In this document: positions 38,501 to 53,500 of the stretch, piece after piece
How the letters are laid out: each line of letters opens with the position of its first letter
Numbering within the stretch: the stretch's first letter is position 1
Source of the DNA: Owenia fusiformis
Lineage: Eukaryota; Annelida; Polychaeta; Sabellida; Oweniidae
Length of the DNA stretch: 64,000 nucleotides
Assembly (NCBI GenBank): GCA_903813345.2
Contig: CAIIXF020000005.1
Coordinates: 36,271,375 to 36,335,374, forward strand
Direction of reading: 5' to 3'
Translations under genes and position numbers: made by a program
The notes under the pieces: generated by a model
What the model was told of the DNA's origin: nothing
What the model saw: only the letters and a program-made list of their open reading frames with translations
Database searches by the model: none

Positions 38501-41500
38501 TTTAGTGGGCATCATAGTGAAATATTCAAACTTGGACCATCGGCTATAATGCCCTCAATTGTCCACAAACAGTTTATTAATTTACACCACAGTGAGAAAG
38601 AACAAGGGGCAACATAGAAAAACACATAAAGTAAATAGATAGTCAAAATAGTCCTTTTACTAACATTTCTTTTAGTTGTGTGGTGTAAGTGGTTCTAACC
38701 TGTAATTTTGTATTAGTAGTGGTAACATTTTATATTTTGTGCATTGCATGGTTTGATAATGTACACAATGCCTTAAAAACCTAGATATGTTCAAAATTAC
38801 TGAAAATAACAATCAGATGTGAAAAATGATTGTGTCTCATTTAAGACATGACAAGTAAAAAATGAATGAGCAAGGATAAACTCAGATATATATCATATCC
38901 TTAACCCCATTGTCTGGCAATATTACCCTTTGGTAAACTACCCTCTGCAAGAACCTGATTTTGTCTTTTTATACAGAGGCTAGCTGATGAGAATTTAGGG
39001 TAGACAAAGTGGACCAAAAGGTTAGTCGATATAGGATTATATATTTATTTCTCTTTGTTGATTTTCAAGGTGGCAGGATATTCTACTCCAGCCAGTGGGA
39101 GCTCAAAGCAACAAAATGCAAATCAAGCTGCTACAACAAACAAGCCTGCTACTCAAAACAATGTGACCCAAAGCAAGCCTAGCACAAATCAAGCGGACCA
39201 GGAAGACGATGAAGGTATTAATTGTCTTCACCATTATTCATAAACTATGATAGTTACATTTATATGTAAAAAAGTATATTATAATGAAGATGTCAATTCA
39301 TTCCAAGTTTTTAATGAAACCACAAAATATTCTATTTGCACAAGTGGAAACTTAAATACATGAACTTATTTTTTCCAGATTCACTTTGGGATTCGGATGT
39401 AAGTTCAAATTAGATTTAATATAAGTTAGAAATAGATGTTATTGTAATATGTTCAAGAATTTTATTTGGAAATGCACATCAGAAGTATAATAGGAATTGT
39501 TGTCAAGGAAGATTGGCTTGTTGATTTTCACTTTTAGTTGCTTTTTATTTAGAGAAAAATTCAAAAGTTTGCATTTTAGTTCTCCTAATCACTGCATTGG
39601 ATAATCTATTTTATAAAGAAGTTTTATTTGTATGTTTTGTATACAATTAAGTATATGTTGTTTGTTCACAGCTTTTGATTTTGTTTATTTTCATCATAAA
39701 AGTTCCAATAATATTTCATGATTTGCGAGTTTGACAATACAAAATGTTCAGTGATTTTTATGATTTCATTAAAATTATGAATCAGACATTGGAACTTTTA
39801 TTTCATTTTTATTCTATGTTGTGTTGCACTAAAGGATGACGCGTTGCCAAGCACTGACCAACCAAATGTTGCCCAGGCGTTGTCTGCTACACCTTTCAAA
39901 TCTCCTTTAATGAAGAGTGTCCTAGATGACCTTGACACTGAAACTGAAACTGAAAGTGAATGGGAGGTTGAAAATAAACTTGAACAGGTAGACTCCAAAC
40001 CTAACAAATGTTTTCTGCTACATGCAATAATGTATTTTAGTTAATATATTTGCATTAGATATATGCATTTTGTTTAGGATTCCAACAGTAACAATGTTGT
40101 AAGATGCATTTATATATTTAAGAATATTTTAATATTTAACAATAGACTTGTGTTCAACTAAAACAGGACATCAGACATTTATACATTTTTAGCCGAAGAC
40201 TATTTGATTTGTTGAAAATGCACTTTTAAAGAGTTTTGTATTAATTACAAATTGATGGTTGGTCTATTATGGTATATATACAACTTTTGAGTGTTAAAAT
40301 TCTCAACAAACTACCTTAACTATTCCTAGGAGAAGAAGAGACAACAAGAATGGCAGAAAGAGGAACAAAGAAAGAAAGATCAGTTGAAGAAAGAAGCTGA
40401 AGAGGAACTCAGACGTGAACAAGAAGAACAAATAAGACAGCAAAAAGAGGAGGAAGAACAAGAAAAGAGAGAAAAGGAAGAACAAAGAAAGAAGGAAGAA
40501 CAAAGAAAGAAAGAAGAGGAAGAGCAAATACGGAAAAGAGCTGAGGAGGAGTTGAAGAGAGAAAAGGAGGAGTCAGAGAGGAGGAGGAAAGAGGAAGAGG
40601 CAAGGGAAGAGACGAAGAGTCGTAAAGAGAAGGAGGAACGTGAGAAAGAAAGACTGGAGTTTGAGAAGAAGAGGAAGGCTCTGGAAGAACAGAGACTAGA
40701 GAGAGTAAGTTTGATAACTATTTCTCATTTTACATTTTTGTCTTTACAATGTTTGGTTGTGAAATTCTTTACCAATATATGCAAAAACTTAAAAAAAGAT
40801 ATCAAACATTTTCATGTAATATGTTTATAAGTGTAAAAACAAAACAAATTGTTGAGATTTACAAATTTTACAAAGTTTACCTGATGAAGATGTATGAATA
40901 CATTTTTACAATGAATACAATTTGTAAATCTCAACAAACATTTTCATGATATTTCAAATACTTAACTTGGTGCAAGGTGAAGATATGGATAAATGTACGG
41001 TATATCTTCAACTAATTGATGCACAATTAATTTATGTTCATCATGTGGTTTTTGTGTTACAACAGGAGAGGAGAGCTGAGGAGCTGAAGAAACAGAGAGA
41101 GCAAGAAGAGAAAGAGAGAAAGGAAAAGCAAGAACAAGAGAGAAAAAACCGTGAACAAAAGGAAAAAGAGCAAAATGAATTACTTGAGAAAATGAAACAA
41201 GAGAATGAAAAACGTGAGTAACAATACCCAATTTTTATTCTTCAAGTTCAGCAAAATGATTATTATTATGCTACCACCACAAGTGGCTTTCATTGTCTGT
41301 AATAAATGGCAGGTGGTGACATTTTGCATGTTCATGCCTTGTTTAAGATTATAACAACCAAAGAGTAAACTCTCCCTCACATCCGAGAAGAGCAAGTTTA
41401 AATTTGTATAGCATGTGCATTATGTGTATCTTGATATTGTAACTGCAGGTGAAGAGGAGGAACAGAGATTATTGAAAGAAAAGCAAAGAATGGAAACTGA

Positions 41501-44500
41501 TCAGCGTCAGAAACTTCAGGAGCAGCGAGAACGGGTGGTAGAGCAGAAAATTCAGAAGGAGCGTGAACAGAGGGAGAAGTTCCAAGCAGAGCAGAGGAGA
41601 TTACAAGAGGAGCAAACAAAACAGGAAGAAAAGCAGAAAAAGGCGGAGATAGAGAGATTAAAACTTGAGCGGGAGAGGAGAGAGAAGGGACAAATGGAGG
41701 AAATACACAAGTGAGTTCTGCTTCAATTATTTGTTTTGTAAAATAGGATGTTACAGTGAAACTAAGTAGGTCTGACTTTGACTTTGTCCTTGACCTTTCA
41801 CCTTGAACTTTGTGTAATTATATAATTATACATTGGGTTGTAGATAATATGAAAAAACTTTGAAACAAAGTTTGATTGTGATATGGGAAAATGGATTCAA
41901 AGTAGATAATAAAGTGCAATAACAGTCAGCACCCTATCTGTCATATAACTATTTTATAGATAAATGAAATTTGTTCAATAGTAATCATGAAATCCTGTAA
42001 ATTTTCTTACTCTGCTAAAGTGATACTTAGATTTGCTTAACTTATATATTATACTTTGTATTTGGCGGAAAACCAGTATGTTGCAGTATTAATCTGATAA
42101 ACATCTTTGATAAGTAATGTTTCTCCTTGTCTCTTGCTCTGTAAAGCCTTCAACCAGGATGGCAGCAATCTTTCAGATTTCAGCTTTTGGATGTACTGGT
42201 TTTCAGTTTGCATTGGACGTAACTGGTCTATGCTTTAATTACTGCTGGCACAGGTTCATAGTCAGTACACACTTATATATTTGTATAGCAGAATGTAACA
42301 TTCTGAAGGAACTTATTAAGTCAACATTCTAAAGTGGCCCATCTGTTCCAGTAGATGTACACAGGTTTTAGAAGTGTTAAAAGAGACTGCAAATAATTCA
42401 AAAATTCTCTTAAAGAATAATTTGAAGAATATTTCCACATTATCTGAAATGTCATAGATCTATATGATATAATATATTTGGCATTGAAAAAAACACAGGA
42501 GGAGTGAGTAGCTCCCATAATTCTTTCATATTCTATCGTATTCGGGGATTCCCCATTACATCATCTCTTGCATCATCTCCAATCAAATTGCAGGATTCGA
42601 TCACATGAACAATCATGAGCACGTGCTCTCTCAGTGCTGCGCATGCACAGAGTTAAATTTGAAATCGTGGGAATGGCATTAACATCAGTTCAACATCATC
42701 ATTTCAAACCTACGGTAATACTATTGAAGTTACTCGATCCATACTTGAAGAGAATTCTCATAAAACTACAGTGAACATTTGGAGATCCATTTCAATGGCA
42801 AATTGAGGCCTTTTTATAAAATTTGTTTTCGGACATGCTAATATGATAGGTCATCTTTGGGAAATCTCCCCCCCCCCTCTGGAAAAAACAGTTAGTTCAT
42901 TGTAAATATTTCTTGTCACTGTTCTTGACATAATCTACCCTGTGAGTGTTTCATTCATAAAGAATCTTCATAAGAACACATATTCTCAATCCTTGTGAAT
43001 ATAAAGGGACAACATTGATTAAGACATCTTTTAAGCAAATAAACGAACACTCTTACTCAATTAAGGTTACTTTGACCCCATCAATCTTCATATCATCTTA
43101 ATATTGATTCTTTGTCATGTTATATCATCACTAGACTTGAATAAAGAGGAATCAGTTAGAAATAAATGCAGAATAATAAATTGATATGAATTTTAGTACA
43201 ATGTCTAAAAATTCAAGAAATCAAGGATATTTTGGCAAAATATGGGAGTAAGTGCAATGAGGTCTCAGAGATTTATTCTTTGTTCATTTGGCTGTTATTT
43301 GGGATATTGGGGGTTTACTTTCCTTATGACTAGTTGTCCTTTTAGATTGTATTTTTTCTTGCTGTGTTTAGAATTCTCTCTTTGCGCTTTCTCCTTTTGA
43401 CACACATACTTACATATAGATTCACATATTTCAGATATCCTAGAAAGAAAAGTCAACATTTTAATTCAGAACACAAGCAAACTGATATCCTAATAACACT
43501 CATTGATCCAATTCCGTTAATATGCCATGCAAACAAAGGTTTAATCTGATGTTCATAAACAATATACCACTTAATAGTTTGCTTACTGTACCATTCCCTT
43601 TAATATCAAAAGCAGCACGTTTATTGATTTCATTATATCGTTCCAGTTTATATTACAGCTGAGATTATTTGAATTAATCAAGTACTGAATAGAGGAACAA
43701 TACAATTGTTTTATGAAAACCTACAAACAAAATATTTCATGTTCGTCACATTTTCAGAGCCTAAAAAGTGAAACTGTGTATAATTGAGCAATTAAGAAAA
43801 CAATACTGTGAAAAAAACACAAAAGAAGAACCTGTATCCAATCAATGAATACCATTCACGAGGAAATCTGTGAATTGTACCTATTCAGTATAAAATTTCA
43901 TATCTGAAACCATCAACTGAAGTTAGACTTTTATAGATTTACCAATATTGTAAAGCCAATAAATGAAGTAAGGGTTTTATAGATTTAGCAGTATTGTGGT
44001 GCAATGGAAAATGTAATTTCTAAAGGATTGTCAAGAGGATTCAAGACTGGTTGATGTCATAGCATAATAATTAAATAACATACATGACATAAGGTGAGGT
44101 AATTATTCATGGTTTCTGTTATATGGGTGTTTCGCGGTTGGTGTTCAGTGGTCAGCAGTCAGGGATCAGTGTCTGTAACAAATGGCAGGTTGTGACATTT
44201 TGCATGTTTATGCCTTGTTTTGTTTGTTCATAGTATTGTCTGCTATTCTTCTTGGTTTGGAGGTTGGTTCACCCAATTTAAAATGTGCATAGAGAATATC
44301 CCCAATTGCATCATTCCTTTGATTTATGTCCGACTATTATTGACAGAATTTGATTGAACTTGAATTCTGCGATATTACATTAAGATTACCAGTGTATAAT
44401 TGGAACGCAAGGATTACATGATATCTGATAGCTGCGATAGTTGACTCAAAAGTGCTGACAATTTGCGCTCATATTCTCAAGTGTGCCTTATAGTAGTAAC

Positions 44501-47500
44501 TTGTATATAAAATATCAGCAACAGTCTTGGTTTTCAAGCATAAGAGATGAAGTGGAGAGGATTTGTCATGGAATAAAGCACATGTGCTGGATGTCGTTGC
44601 TTGACAGTATGAAAATGTCAAACAAATGAGGACTTTGTTCAAGTTGGGGAGAGGAAAGAAGTAAAAAAGACTGGAGAGTGCTATGATTTTTAACATTGCA
44701 CCCAATTGATTACATGGTTTTTCCTGACTCTTAGGCGTATTTCAAAAATGTGTTATTTTTCTAAAATTATTACTTAAACTATAGTAGAAGAAACACAGCA
44801 ATTTATGACATTATACCTGGACATAGCTACAGGAAATTGTTTTAATAAATGTTAATGACTGGGACAACCTCAAAAGAAAAATAAATGAAATAATGAGAAA
44901 AATCTGATTTTACAGTATGTGGTATCAATTACAATATTTTAATATGGTTTACATAATCAATCTTAGTAGCGACACCTGAAATGTCAAGTTGAGGAATCAT
45001 CAGACGTATGAGAACAATGTTTTATTACAGTTGATCAACATTTATACAGCAGTAAAATGTGGAGCTGAAACGAAGAAAACCAAAAATCTTAAGGAAAATG
45101 AAGGAATTCAATTAAAAATCTGATTTTGAGAATAAATGTGATTACAATTGATGAACATTTATACAGAAGTAAAATGTGGAGCTGAAACGAAGAACATCAA
45201 AAATCTTAAGGAAAATGAAGGAATTCAATTAAAAATCTGATTCCTCAGAATAAATGTTACAACAATGAGACTCCTTTTATTCTGTTATTAAAATGACAAA
45301 AAGATACTATTAATGGAAAACTGTGAGGGGGTGGGAAGCACTTTATGACTAAAATGGATGAAACCGGTGCAATAGTTTTACCTGGTCATTTCTCTAATTT
45401 TTGCGATGTTGTGAGGGAATTACGAATCAATGATTACTGGGAACATCTTTGCAGGTGATATTTCATTCACAAAGTAATTCTTACACATGTTTAAAATGTT
45501 GGGGATTACTAGTTTTGCCACATTTCTAATACAGTTTGGAGTTTTAACTACAGGCATTTAAATTTCATTCAACTTCTCGATATATTATTATAAATTTCTG
45601 AATTTATTTTTATAAATTAAAAATGCAACCATCATTTAACCAAAAGCCTAGAATTTCCAACTCTTCACATCATAATGCAACATTTGTTACATCAAAATAT
45701 TTTTACAGGGAGGAAGCAAATAAACTGAAACAGCTGAATGATGATGCGGCGGAGCGTAAACGCCAGGCCACAATTAGGCGGGAAAAAGCTGAACGTGAGT
45801 TGGAGGAAGTTAGAATGCGTAATCGTCGCACAAGCCTCAGTATGAGCAGTTTAGATGACTCTAGCATGGGTGGAACTGGTGATTTGAATCATAATGACAG
45901 GTTCGTTTATATTTATTTGTTCATAAAAGACCCACAACTTCAGCTTTGATATTGCATTGATATGTCTTGCTGACATGTTGTATAGTAAAAAATATGCAAG
46001 CATGATATTAATTTGAGTTTTTGTGTACAATAGTAATATTATAGATCAGTTGTAGATTGTTTATACTTCCAAGTATTGCAATGTACCTGTACAGTACCTC
46101 ATAGTTTCTTGTTTGTTTTCTGTTTGATGTTTGTGGCAACCAAATCCTGTGTGATGTCATAATAATGAGACCATACATCATACACATAGTGACAGTTGCT
46201 ATGTAACATGTGTCTGTAATGTATTGTGATGTCACACATATTTGAAGTCTTGTGATGTATTTTGTGATGTCATGCTACTGTAACTATGACAATAAAACAA
46301 AGATGGAGTCTGAGGTAAACACAGGAGGTTTGTATTGAGTTGATATCTATTTTCTGAATATTTCACAGGGCTTCATGTCATATCATATCTATTATAGCAG
46401 TAAAGATGTTATCTAGTCCATGTATCCAGGCATTATAATTCAGTCAATGTTATATTGTATCGTCTTACATTGACTTGCTACAGAGATCTAGTCATACATG
46501 GACCACATATAATGTCGCATGATCATTTCTTACAGTGGCATGTTACATATTATGGTATGCTATATAACATGGCAGGCATCTTGTATTCTCGATCATTGGA
46601 TGTTATGTAACATTATATTTTCTTACAGTGACTATGTGTTACGTAATCTTTTATTTCAGTGACATATTAAACAACAAGACAGGGATTTTACATAATCAGC
46701 CATACATGGACAATTTAATTTTTTACAGTGACCATATGTAATGTTGCATGATATTCTTTTACAGTGGCATGCTACATAATGTGGCAGGGATCTTGCATAC
46801 TCAACCTTACATGGATCATATGTAATGTTGCATGATATTCTCTTACAGTGGCATGCTACATAATGTGGCAGGGATCTTGCATACTCAACCTTACATGGAT
46901 CATATGTAATGTTGCATGATATTCTCTTACAGTGGCATGCTCCATAATGTGGCAGGGATATTGCATACTCAACCTTACATGGATCATATTTAATGTTGCA
47001 TGATATTCTCTTACAGTGGCATACTACATAATGTGGCAGGGATCTTGCATTCTCAACCTTACATGGATCATATGTAATGTTACATGATATTCTCTTACAG
47101 TGGCATGCTACATAATGTGGCAGGGATCTTGCATACTCAACCTTACATGGATCATATGTAATGTTTCATGATATTCTCTTACAGTGGCATGCTACATAAT
47201 GTGTCAGGGATCTTGCATACTCAACCTTACATGGATCATATGTAATGTTGCATGATATTCTTTTACAGTGGCATGCTACATAATGTGGCAGGGATCTTGC
47301 ATACTCAACCTTACATGGATCATATGTAATGTTGCATGATATTCTCTTATAGTGGCATGCTACATAATGTGGCAGTGATCTTGCATACTCAACCTTACAT
47401 GGATCATATGTAATGTTGCATGATATTCTGTTATAGTGGCATAATGCATAATGTGGCAGGGATCTTGCATACTCAACCTTACATGGACCATATGACTGTG

Positions 47501-50500
47501 TTCATAAATCGCCAGAACAGGGAATGCTGGAACAACTCTTTAATCGTCCAGTCATTACAAAAACCTACCAGGTTGTGAAAACTGCATAATATCCTTTGCA
47601 TAAAATTCATTCTGGTTATGCATTGAACTTCAAAATCCGAAATAAAATTCAAGAATGATTTAAACTGAGTGTAATTTTATGGACAGGATCCCAGCCTGGG
47701 ATGTTCTAATGTAAATAATTCTGCAAAGGATTTTGTGATTTTCCCAGCCATTAGCTTTTTTGTATATTATTGATTTTGTCGAAGTTGTTTGATGCATTGG
47801 CATTTACCACATTCTTTGCTATATTTCTGAGTCATTATATAATTTTCTCTAAATCTTTCGATTTTTACTGTATGAATAATCACAAAATCGCTTGCGTTGG
47901 AATTAATAAACTCGCAAGACACCTATATGGGTGTTTTGTGGGTTAATAAAACAATTGATTTCTAACTGGTCTTGGATTTCGTTGTGAAGAATATGATGGT
48001 GTTGGATAAATATATGGTTTTGGATGTATGCATGTATAAATAAAATATATAACATTTGCTTCTTATATGGATTATAAGTTGTTTCCAGAACTTTCATTTT
48101 TCAACATTTCAGGATATCTAATTAACAGCAAAAACAGTGCAGGAAATGAATATAATTCATGTTTTATATAATTTGTGTGCATTATATGTTTATTAATGCA
48201 TGGCTTATAAGGGAAAGAAGGTGATATCCGATGATAAATTTCTGATTTCACACGTAACTAATTCTAACTAATATAAGCAATGTATTTTTGTTTACTCATC
48301 AATCTCTGTATTCTAACATATGCATGTGCTAGTCAAAAAATTATTTAAGTGGTACTTTTTGCAGTGCAAACAGAATATGTATACAAATTGTTTTCATGTC
48401 AAAAAATTGAATGTCTTGCAAATTTGAGGCTTAAAATTCAAAAATCTGAAATATCAGTGCACTTTTTATTATTAAATACAATTCAACATAAAGTTCAATT
48501 GTTTATACATGTATACCTATTTGTCTTGATGCCTAACCCTAAATATAATCTGAATATCACACGTCCATTATTATTCTCATTGTATATTTCTAGGCTAAAC
48601 ATGTCCGCTCCATACTCTAGTAATGTATTTGTAAATGGTGGAGTCCCGAATGGATCCAATGACGTGAATGGTGATAGTGATGGCCTTTCATACAGCTCTA
48701 CTGATAATGAAGATAACGGTGCTTTCCCTCCCTCCCCACTGAATATGTCTTTGAATGCATCATATAACGCAACAGGTGAGTTTACATGACATGCTTTAAT
48801 AACATTGTTTACCTTTTCTCTATTTATTTGTTTCTTATTAAAATAGGAAATGAATTATATGAAAATGAAAGAAAATACACGGATATGCTCGTGAATCTAT
48901 TCAGTGATTTAAGAAATTTTGGATCTTGAAACATTCCCACTTATGTTTTTCGATAGTTTTTCAATACCAGTTCAGATTCTCTTTTCAGCTAATACAGCTA
49001 AAACAAAAAGTTATAAAAATCATCAAAAATATGAATCTGTTATGTGTATTAGTGATTTAATAGAATCTTTTGAATTTAGATTACAAAACTATTGTTTCTT
49101 AATAAACTAATCTCCCATCCTTTTATGAAGATCCCAGCAGTGTACTTCGCCTGCAAGAACAGAATAGAGAGCTACGGCGGCTCTATGAAAGAGAGAAAAA
49201 TGCACGCTCCGGGGCTGAGAACAAGAAAAAGCTTTTGGAGCAAGATAAAACTGAACTTAAAAAGTAAGTTATTGATATATTATATGTCTGGTACTAGAGA
49301 AAAAATAGTGTCTGATATTTTATTTTCATGCATTCAAACATTTGTAGAATATGATTTATGCATTCTCACTTCATACAGTTCCACTATTGTTTGTGGTTGG
49401 TGTTCCGCATTTGGTGGTCAGTGTCTGTAACAAATTTCAGGTGGCGACTTTTTGCTTGTTAATGCCTTGTTCTACTTTGTTTTGCCTTTCAGTGAAATAC
49501 TACATTCTCTCTAATAGGCACACATACTCCTATAAACGCATACCCGACTTTTCCATGAAATACTCTGGCAACTTGAGTAATAAAAATCAAGAAAAAATTA
49601 AAAATTCACAAAAATATTTTGGCGTCACTTACCGCCATCGATTGAGCCATTTCTGTGCACAATGCTGTTAAAGACATGTCTTCGGAATATTTAGGACTAT
49701 AAGTACTTTCATGATAACCTTCTAGTGATAAGTTTAAAGCTATAATAAAGATCAAATCTGACTGAAGTGTATCAGTCACTATTTGACACTCGCAGTGCGT
49801 CATTGGAGCTTCCGATTCAACTGGGAAGTCCTGGCCCGGAAAGATTGGAGTGGATGTTTTATCATTGCTATTCGGGCATATATGTCAGTTTACCCACGAT
49901 TTTGTCATTTGAGACATCTCCTCCAGGAGAATTTGGGAGATGCGTTTATTAGAGAGAATACGGTATCACTAAGCAGTACCTCTTGTATCTTTAAAGTTCC
50001 ATAATAAGTGCAATACAAAACTGGTATTATCTGATATTTCTATGTGTTCTATGTATTTCTATATTTTCCAGGAAAGTGACAGAGTTACTTGGCATAAAGT
50101 CAACACTGGAGCAATCAAAACTAGAAGTAGAAGCAAAACTCAGGAATATTGAGTATGTACTTTACAATAAAGTATTTCTTGGTTATGACATGAACTGTGA
50201 CAAAAAACTATTTTGAATCATTTATTAATGTTTATTTTCCTTTTAATGACACGATCCTGTTTATCTTTGGTGATAAGTGTTTCCGATATTTCAAAAACTT
50301 GTCCTTAATGCTGGTTATTGTGTCATTTACTTTGAATGAGTTGTTTACTCATGCCAATGACAAATTTTGGGTACTTATCAAAAAACTTTTAGGCAAAAAA
50401 TTTAATAGTCAAATTCCGACATTGGAACAGTCAGGCATAATCTTCAGTTCTAGTCAAGAGAAATCTGATGCCTTTCTTAACTTCTTTGTTGAAAAAAATC

Positions 50501-53500
50501 ATTCAAATGAAAATTTTGACCACTTTGACACTCCATTTCCTCAGAGGTGCGATAATCTGTTAAGTGATATTACATTTGATAGACAGGATATTACTAACAT
50601 AATAAATAATCTTGACCCTTCCAAGGCCAATGGCCCTGATGAAATCACCATCAAAATGCTCCAAATATGCTCAAATTCAATTTCATTTCCTCTCTACATT
50701 TTATTCAATAAACTTTTACAGGCAAACACTTTTCCTCAAATTTGGAAACTTGGGAATGTTTGCCCTATACATAAAAAAGATAGCAAAAATAATCTTAACA
50801 ATTACAGACCTATCTCTCTCCTTAGCATTGTTTCCAAAATCATTGAAAGGATAGTCTATGATAAAATGTACAAGCACCTTATTGAAAACAATCTACTTTA
50901 CAAATATCAATCCGGATTTTTGAAGGGTCATTGCAATGAAATCCAACTTCTAGCGATTCATGATTTTATTTGGACAAATTTTAGTAATGGCTTCGATACT
51001 AGGTCGGTCTTTTTGGACATTTCGGCCGCTTTTGATAGGGTACCACACCATCTGTTAATACATAAGCTGAAAGCATATGGCTTTTCAGGAAAGCTCTTGA
51101 ATTTTATTATTTCATACCTCTCAAATAGAAAAATAAAGGTCACAGTAAATGGTAAATCATCTCAAACATCCCCGGACAACTATATAAACTGCAGTGTCCC
51201 TCAAGGAAGTATCCTTGGGCCGCTCCTCTTCCTTATATACATTAATGACCTGCCTGATACTTTATCTTCAAAATGCTTCATATACGCCGATGACACGTCA
51301 ATATTTTTGCCAACAAGCCCAAATGACAACCTATCTCATATTCAACTCCAAAATGATATTCAAAAGGTAGAAAATTGGTCTGACATCTGGAAACTTGAAT
51401 TTAAGCCAGAAAAAAGTAAAGAGTTGATTTTTTCTAAAAATAATAATGCAAATAATTATCCTCCAATTATGTTAAATGGCCACGCAATCACAAGAACTGA
51501 CACCCACAAACATCTTGGCTACTACTTTGACAATAAGCTATGTGGATCAGTTCACATCAACTATTTAGCCTCTAAGATCCAGACAGCACTTAATCCAATG
51601 AAAGCTCTGAAAGGAAGACTGAAGTCCAAACATCTCAATATCATGTATAATGCCTATATCCAGTCACTCTTTGACTACTGTGATGTTCTATATGATGGTG
51701 CAAACCAAATTGACCTAAAAAAGCTTAGTAGTTTACAGTACCAAGCTGGTCTAATTGTGTCTGGAGCTCTGTCAGGATCAAGTGCCTGTAAAGTATTCAA
51801 AATTTTAAATTGGTCTTGCTTACTTGATCGTAGAAATTTTCATTTTAAGAGTCTTATGTATAAAGTCGACAATGCCCTCATTCCATCATATATAACAGAC
51901 ATATTCATTCCTTATAAAAGAGTCAATATTAGAAATACGCGTTTTAACAGAGACTATATCATGCCTATTAATTATCCCAGAAAATCACCAATATACAAGA
52001 TGGTCGAGATATGGAACAATGTACAACGTGATCAGCCTTATCTGAAGTCCCTTCCTTCATTGGCCTCCTTTAAAAGGAGACTTAAAATCGAAATGTTCCC
52101 TGGGATTATATCTACTGTGTCCCTTAATATTCTAAATCGCAGGCAAGAGATGTACCTCAACAGAGCCAGAGTCGACCTTATTTTGAAGACCCAATTGATA
52201 TCTCACAACTGGAATAATGTTGACTCCCCAAACTGTGAGTGTGGGTCCCCTGAGACCTTTAGACATTTATTTTTTAGCTGCCCCATGAGAATGAATAAAC
52301 TCCATCAATTCAATGAAGCCATTGAGTTAATTGTGGATGATATATCACGTTATAAAACCCAACAGGATAAAATTGATTTATATCTCTTTGGTGATCCCGA
52401 ATTCACCCATGATAAATTAGACAAACTATTTCAGTTGACAGCAACATTTCTTTTAGAAAACTGTTAATGGTTGTGTATGGTTGTACATAATCTGACTACC
52501 TTAGACCCCACTTACTCAACCCCTATGTGTAATTGGTCGCCCCATCTATGTTGCAGCAGGTCCCCGTCAGTACACTTCATTTATAACATGCCACATCTAA
52601 ACAGTGGGTGTGTTTTATTTTTCTTGAATTTTTCGTATATTTATATGTAACATTGTAATTAAAAGCGGACATAAAATGCCAGAAGGCGATTTGCCGCATG
52701 ATTGTGTACTATGCCATGAAAAATATATCAATGAAATAAACCTATTGTTTAAAAAAAAAAAATGAGTTGTTCCGTAAATGAAATATGTCATGTGTTTAGA
52801 TACCAGTGCAATGAAGAAACAGAGAAGAGGAAGAATGCTGAAGTGCTACTGGGTAAAACAAAGCAGCAGTTAGCCAGGAAGGAAGACCAATATTCAGTGT
52901 AAGATGAGATTCACAATTATTCCCAAGCTTCATTTGCTATTGTTATGCTATGCCCTCTTTATCTCTACCAGCTCTCAATAAGCCCACATCTTGGGGAATA
53001 TGGTACATTGTTTCCAAAAAATATTTTCTTCAGCTATAACTTTACCCTAATCAATATTTTTGATATTTTTCCTTTGCAATAGTGAAACCAGCAATATATA
53101 CCAAATTTCATTGTACATTAACTTTTCAAGTGTTTAAAAAGCAATTCTTAAAATCTTTATTCCTTATATTACAAATCTAGAGCCTTATTACATTATTTTC
53201 TAATAATTTATATGGATTCAGTGATTTTATAGCAGACTTTCTATTTACAGAGAGGTTGAAGCAAAGCAAAAGGCAGAGCTGTCGCTACGCAATGTTCAGA
53301 TGGAACTCAGGAACATCTCATCCACACTGAAACAGGTACAGTTTAAATGTGATGTTTGATTCGATTGGCTGTATGTCTAATACTGAATCTGATTGATCAG
53401 TAGACTTTGAATTTGATTGGTTGTGAACTATAACATCGAAAATCTTTGGTCAGTAGACAGTAAAACTAAATCTGATTTGTTATTAAATAGTGTTTCATCT

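Noticed and set aside
46740-47490. Regularly spaced repeats suggesting a CRISPR-like array
   Set aside because: Units are contiguous 84-bp tandem copies with no unique spacers, in a eukaryotic intron.
50197-50345. N-terminal extension of the truncated LINE frame
   Set aside because: The target duplication at 50335-50345 shows that sequence left of 50346 is host intron, open by chance.
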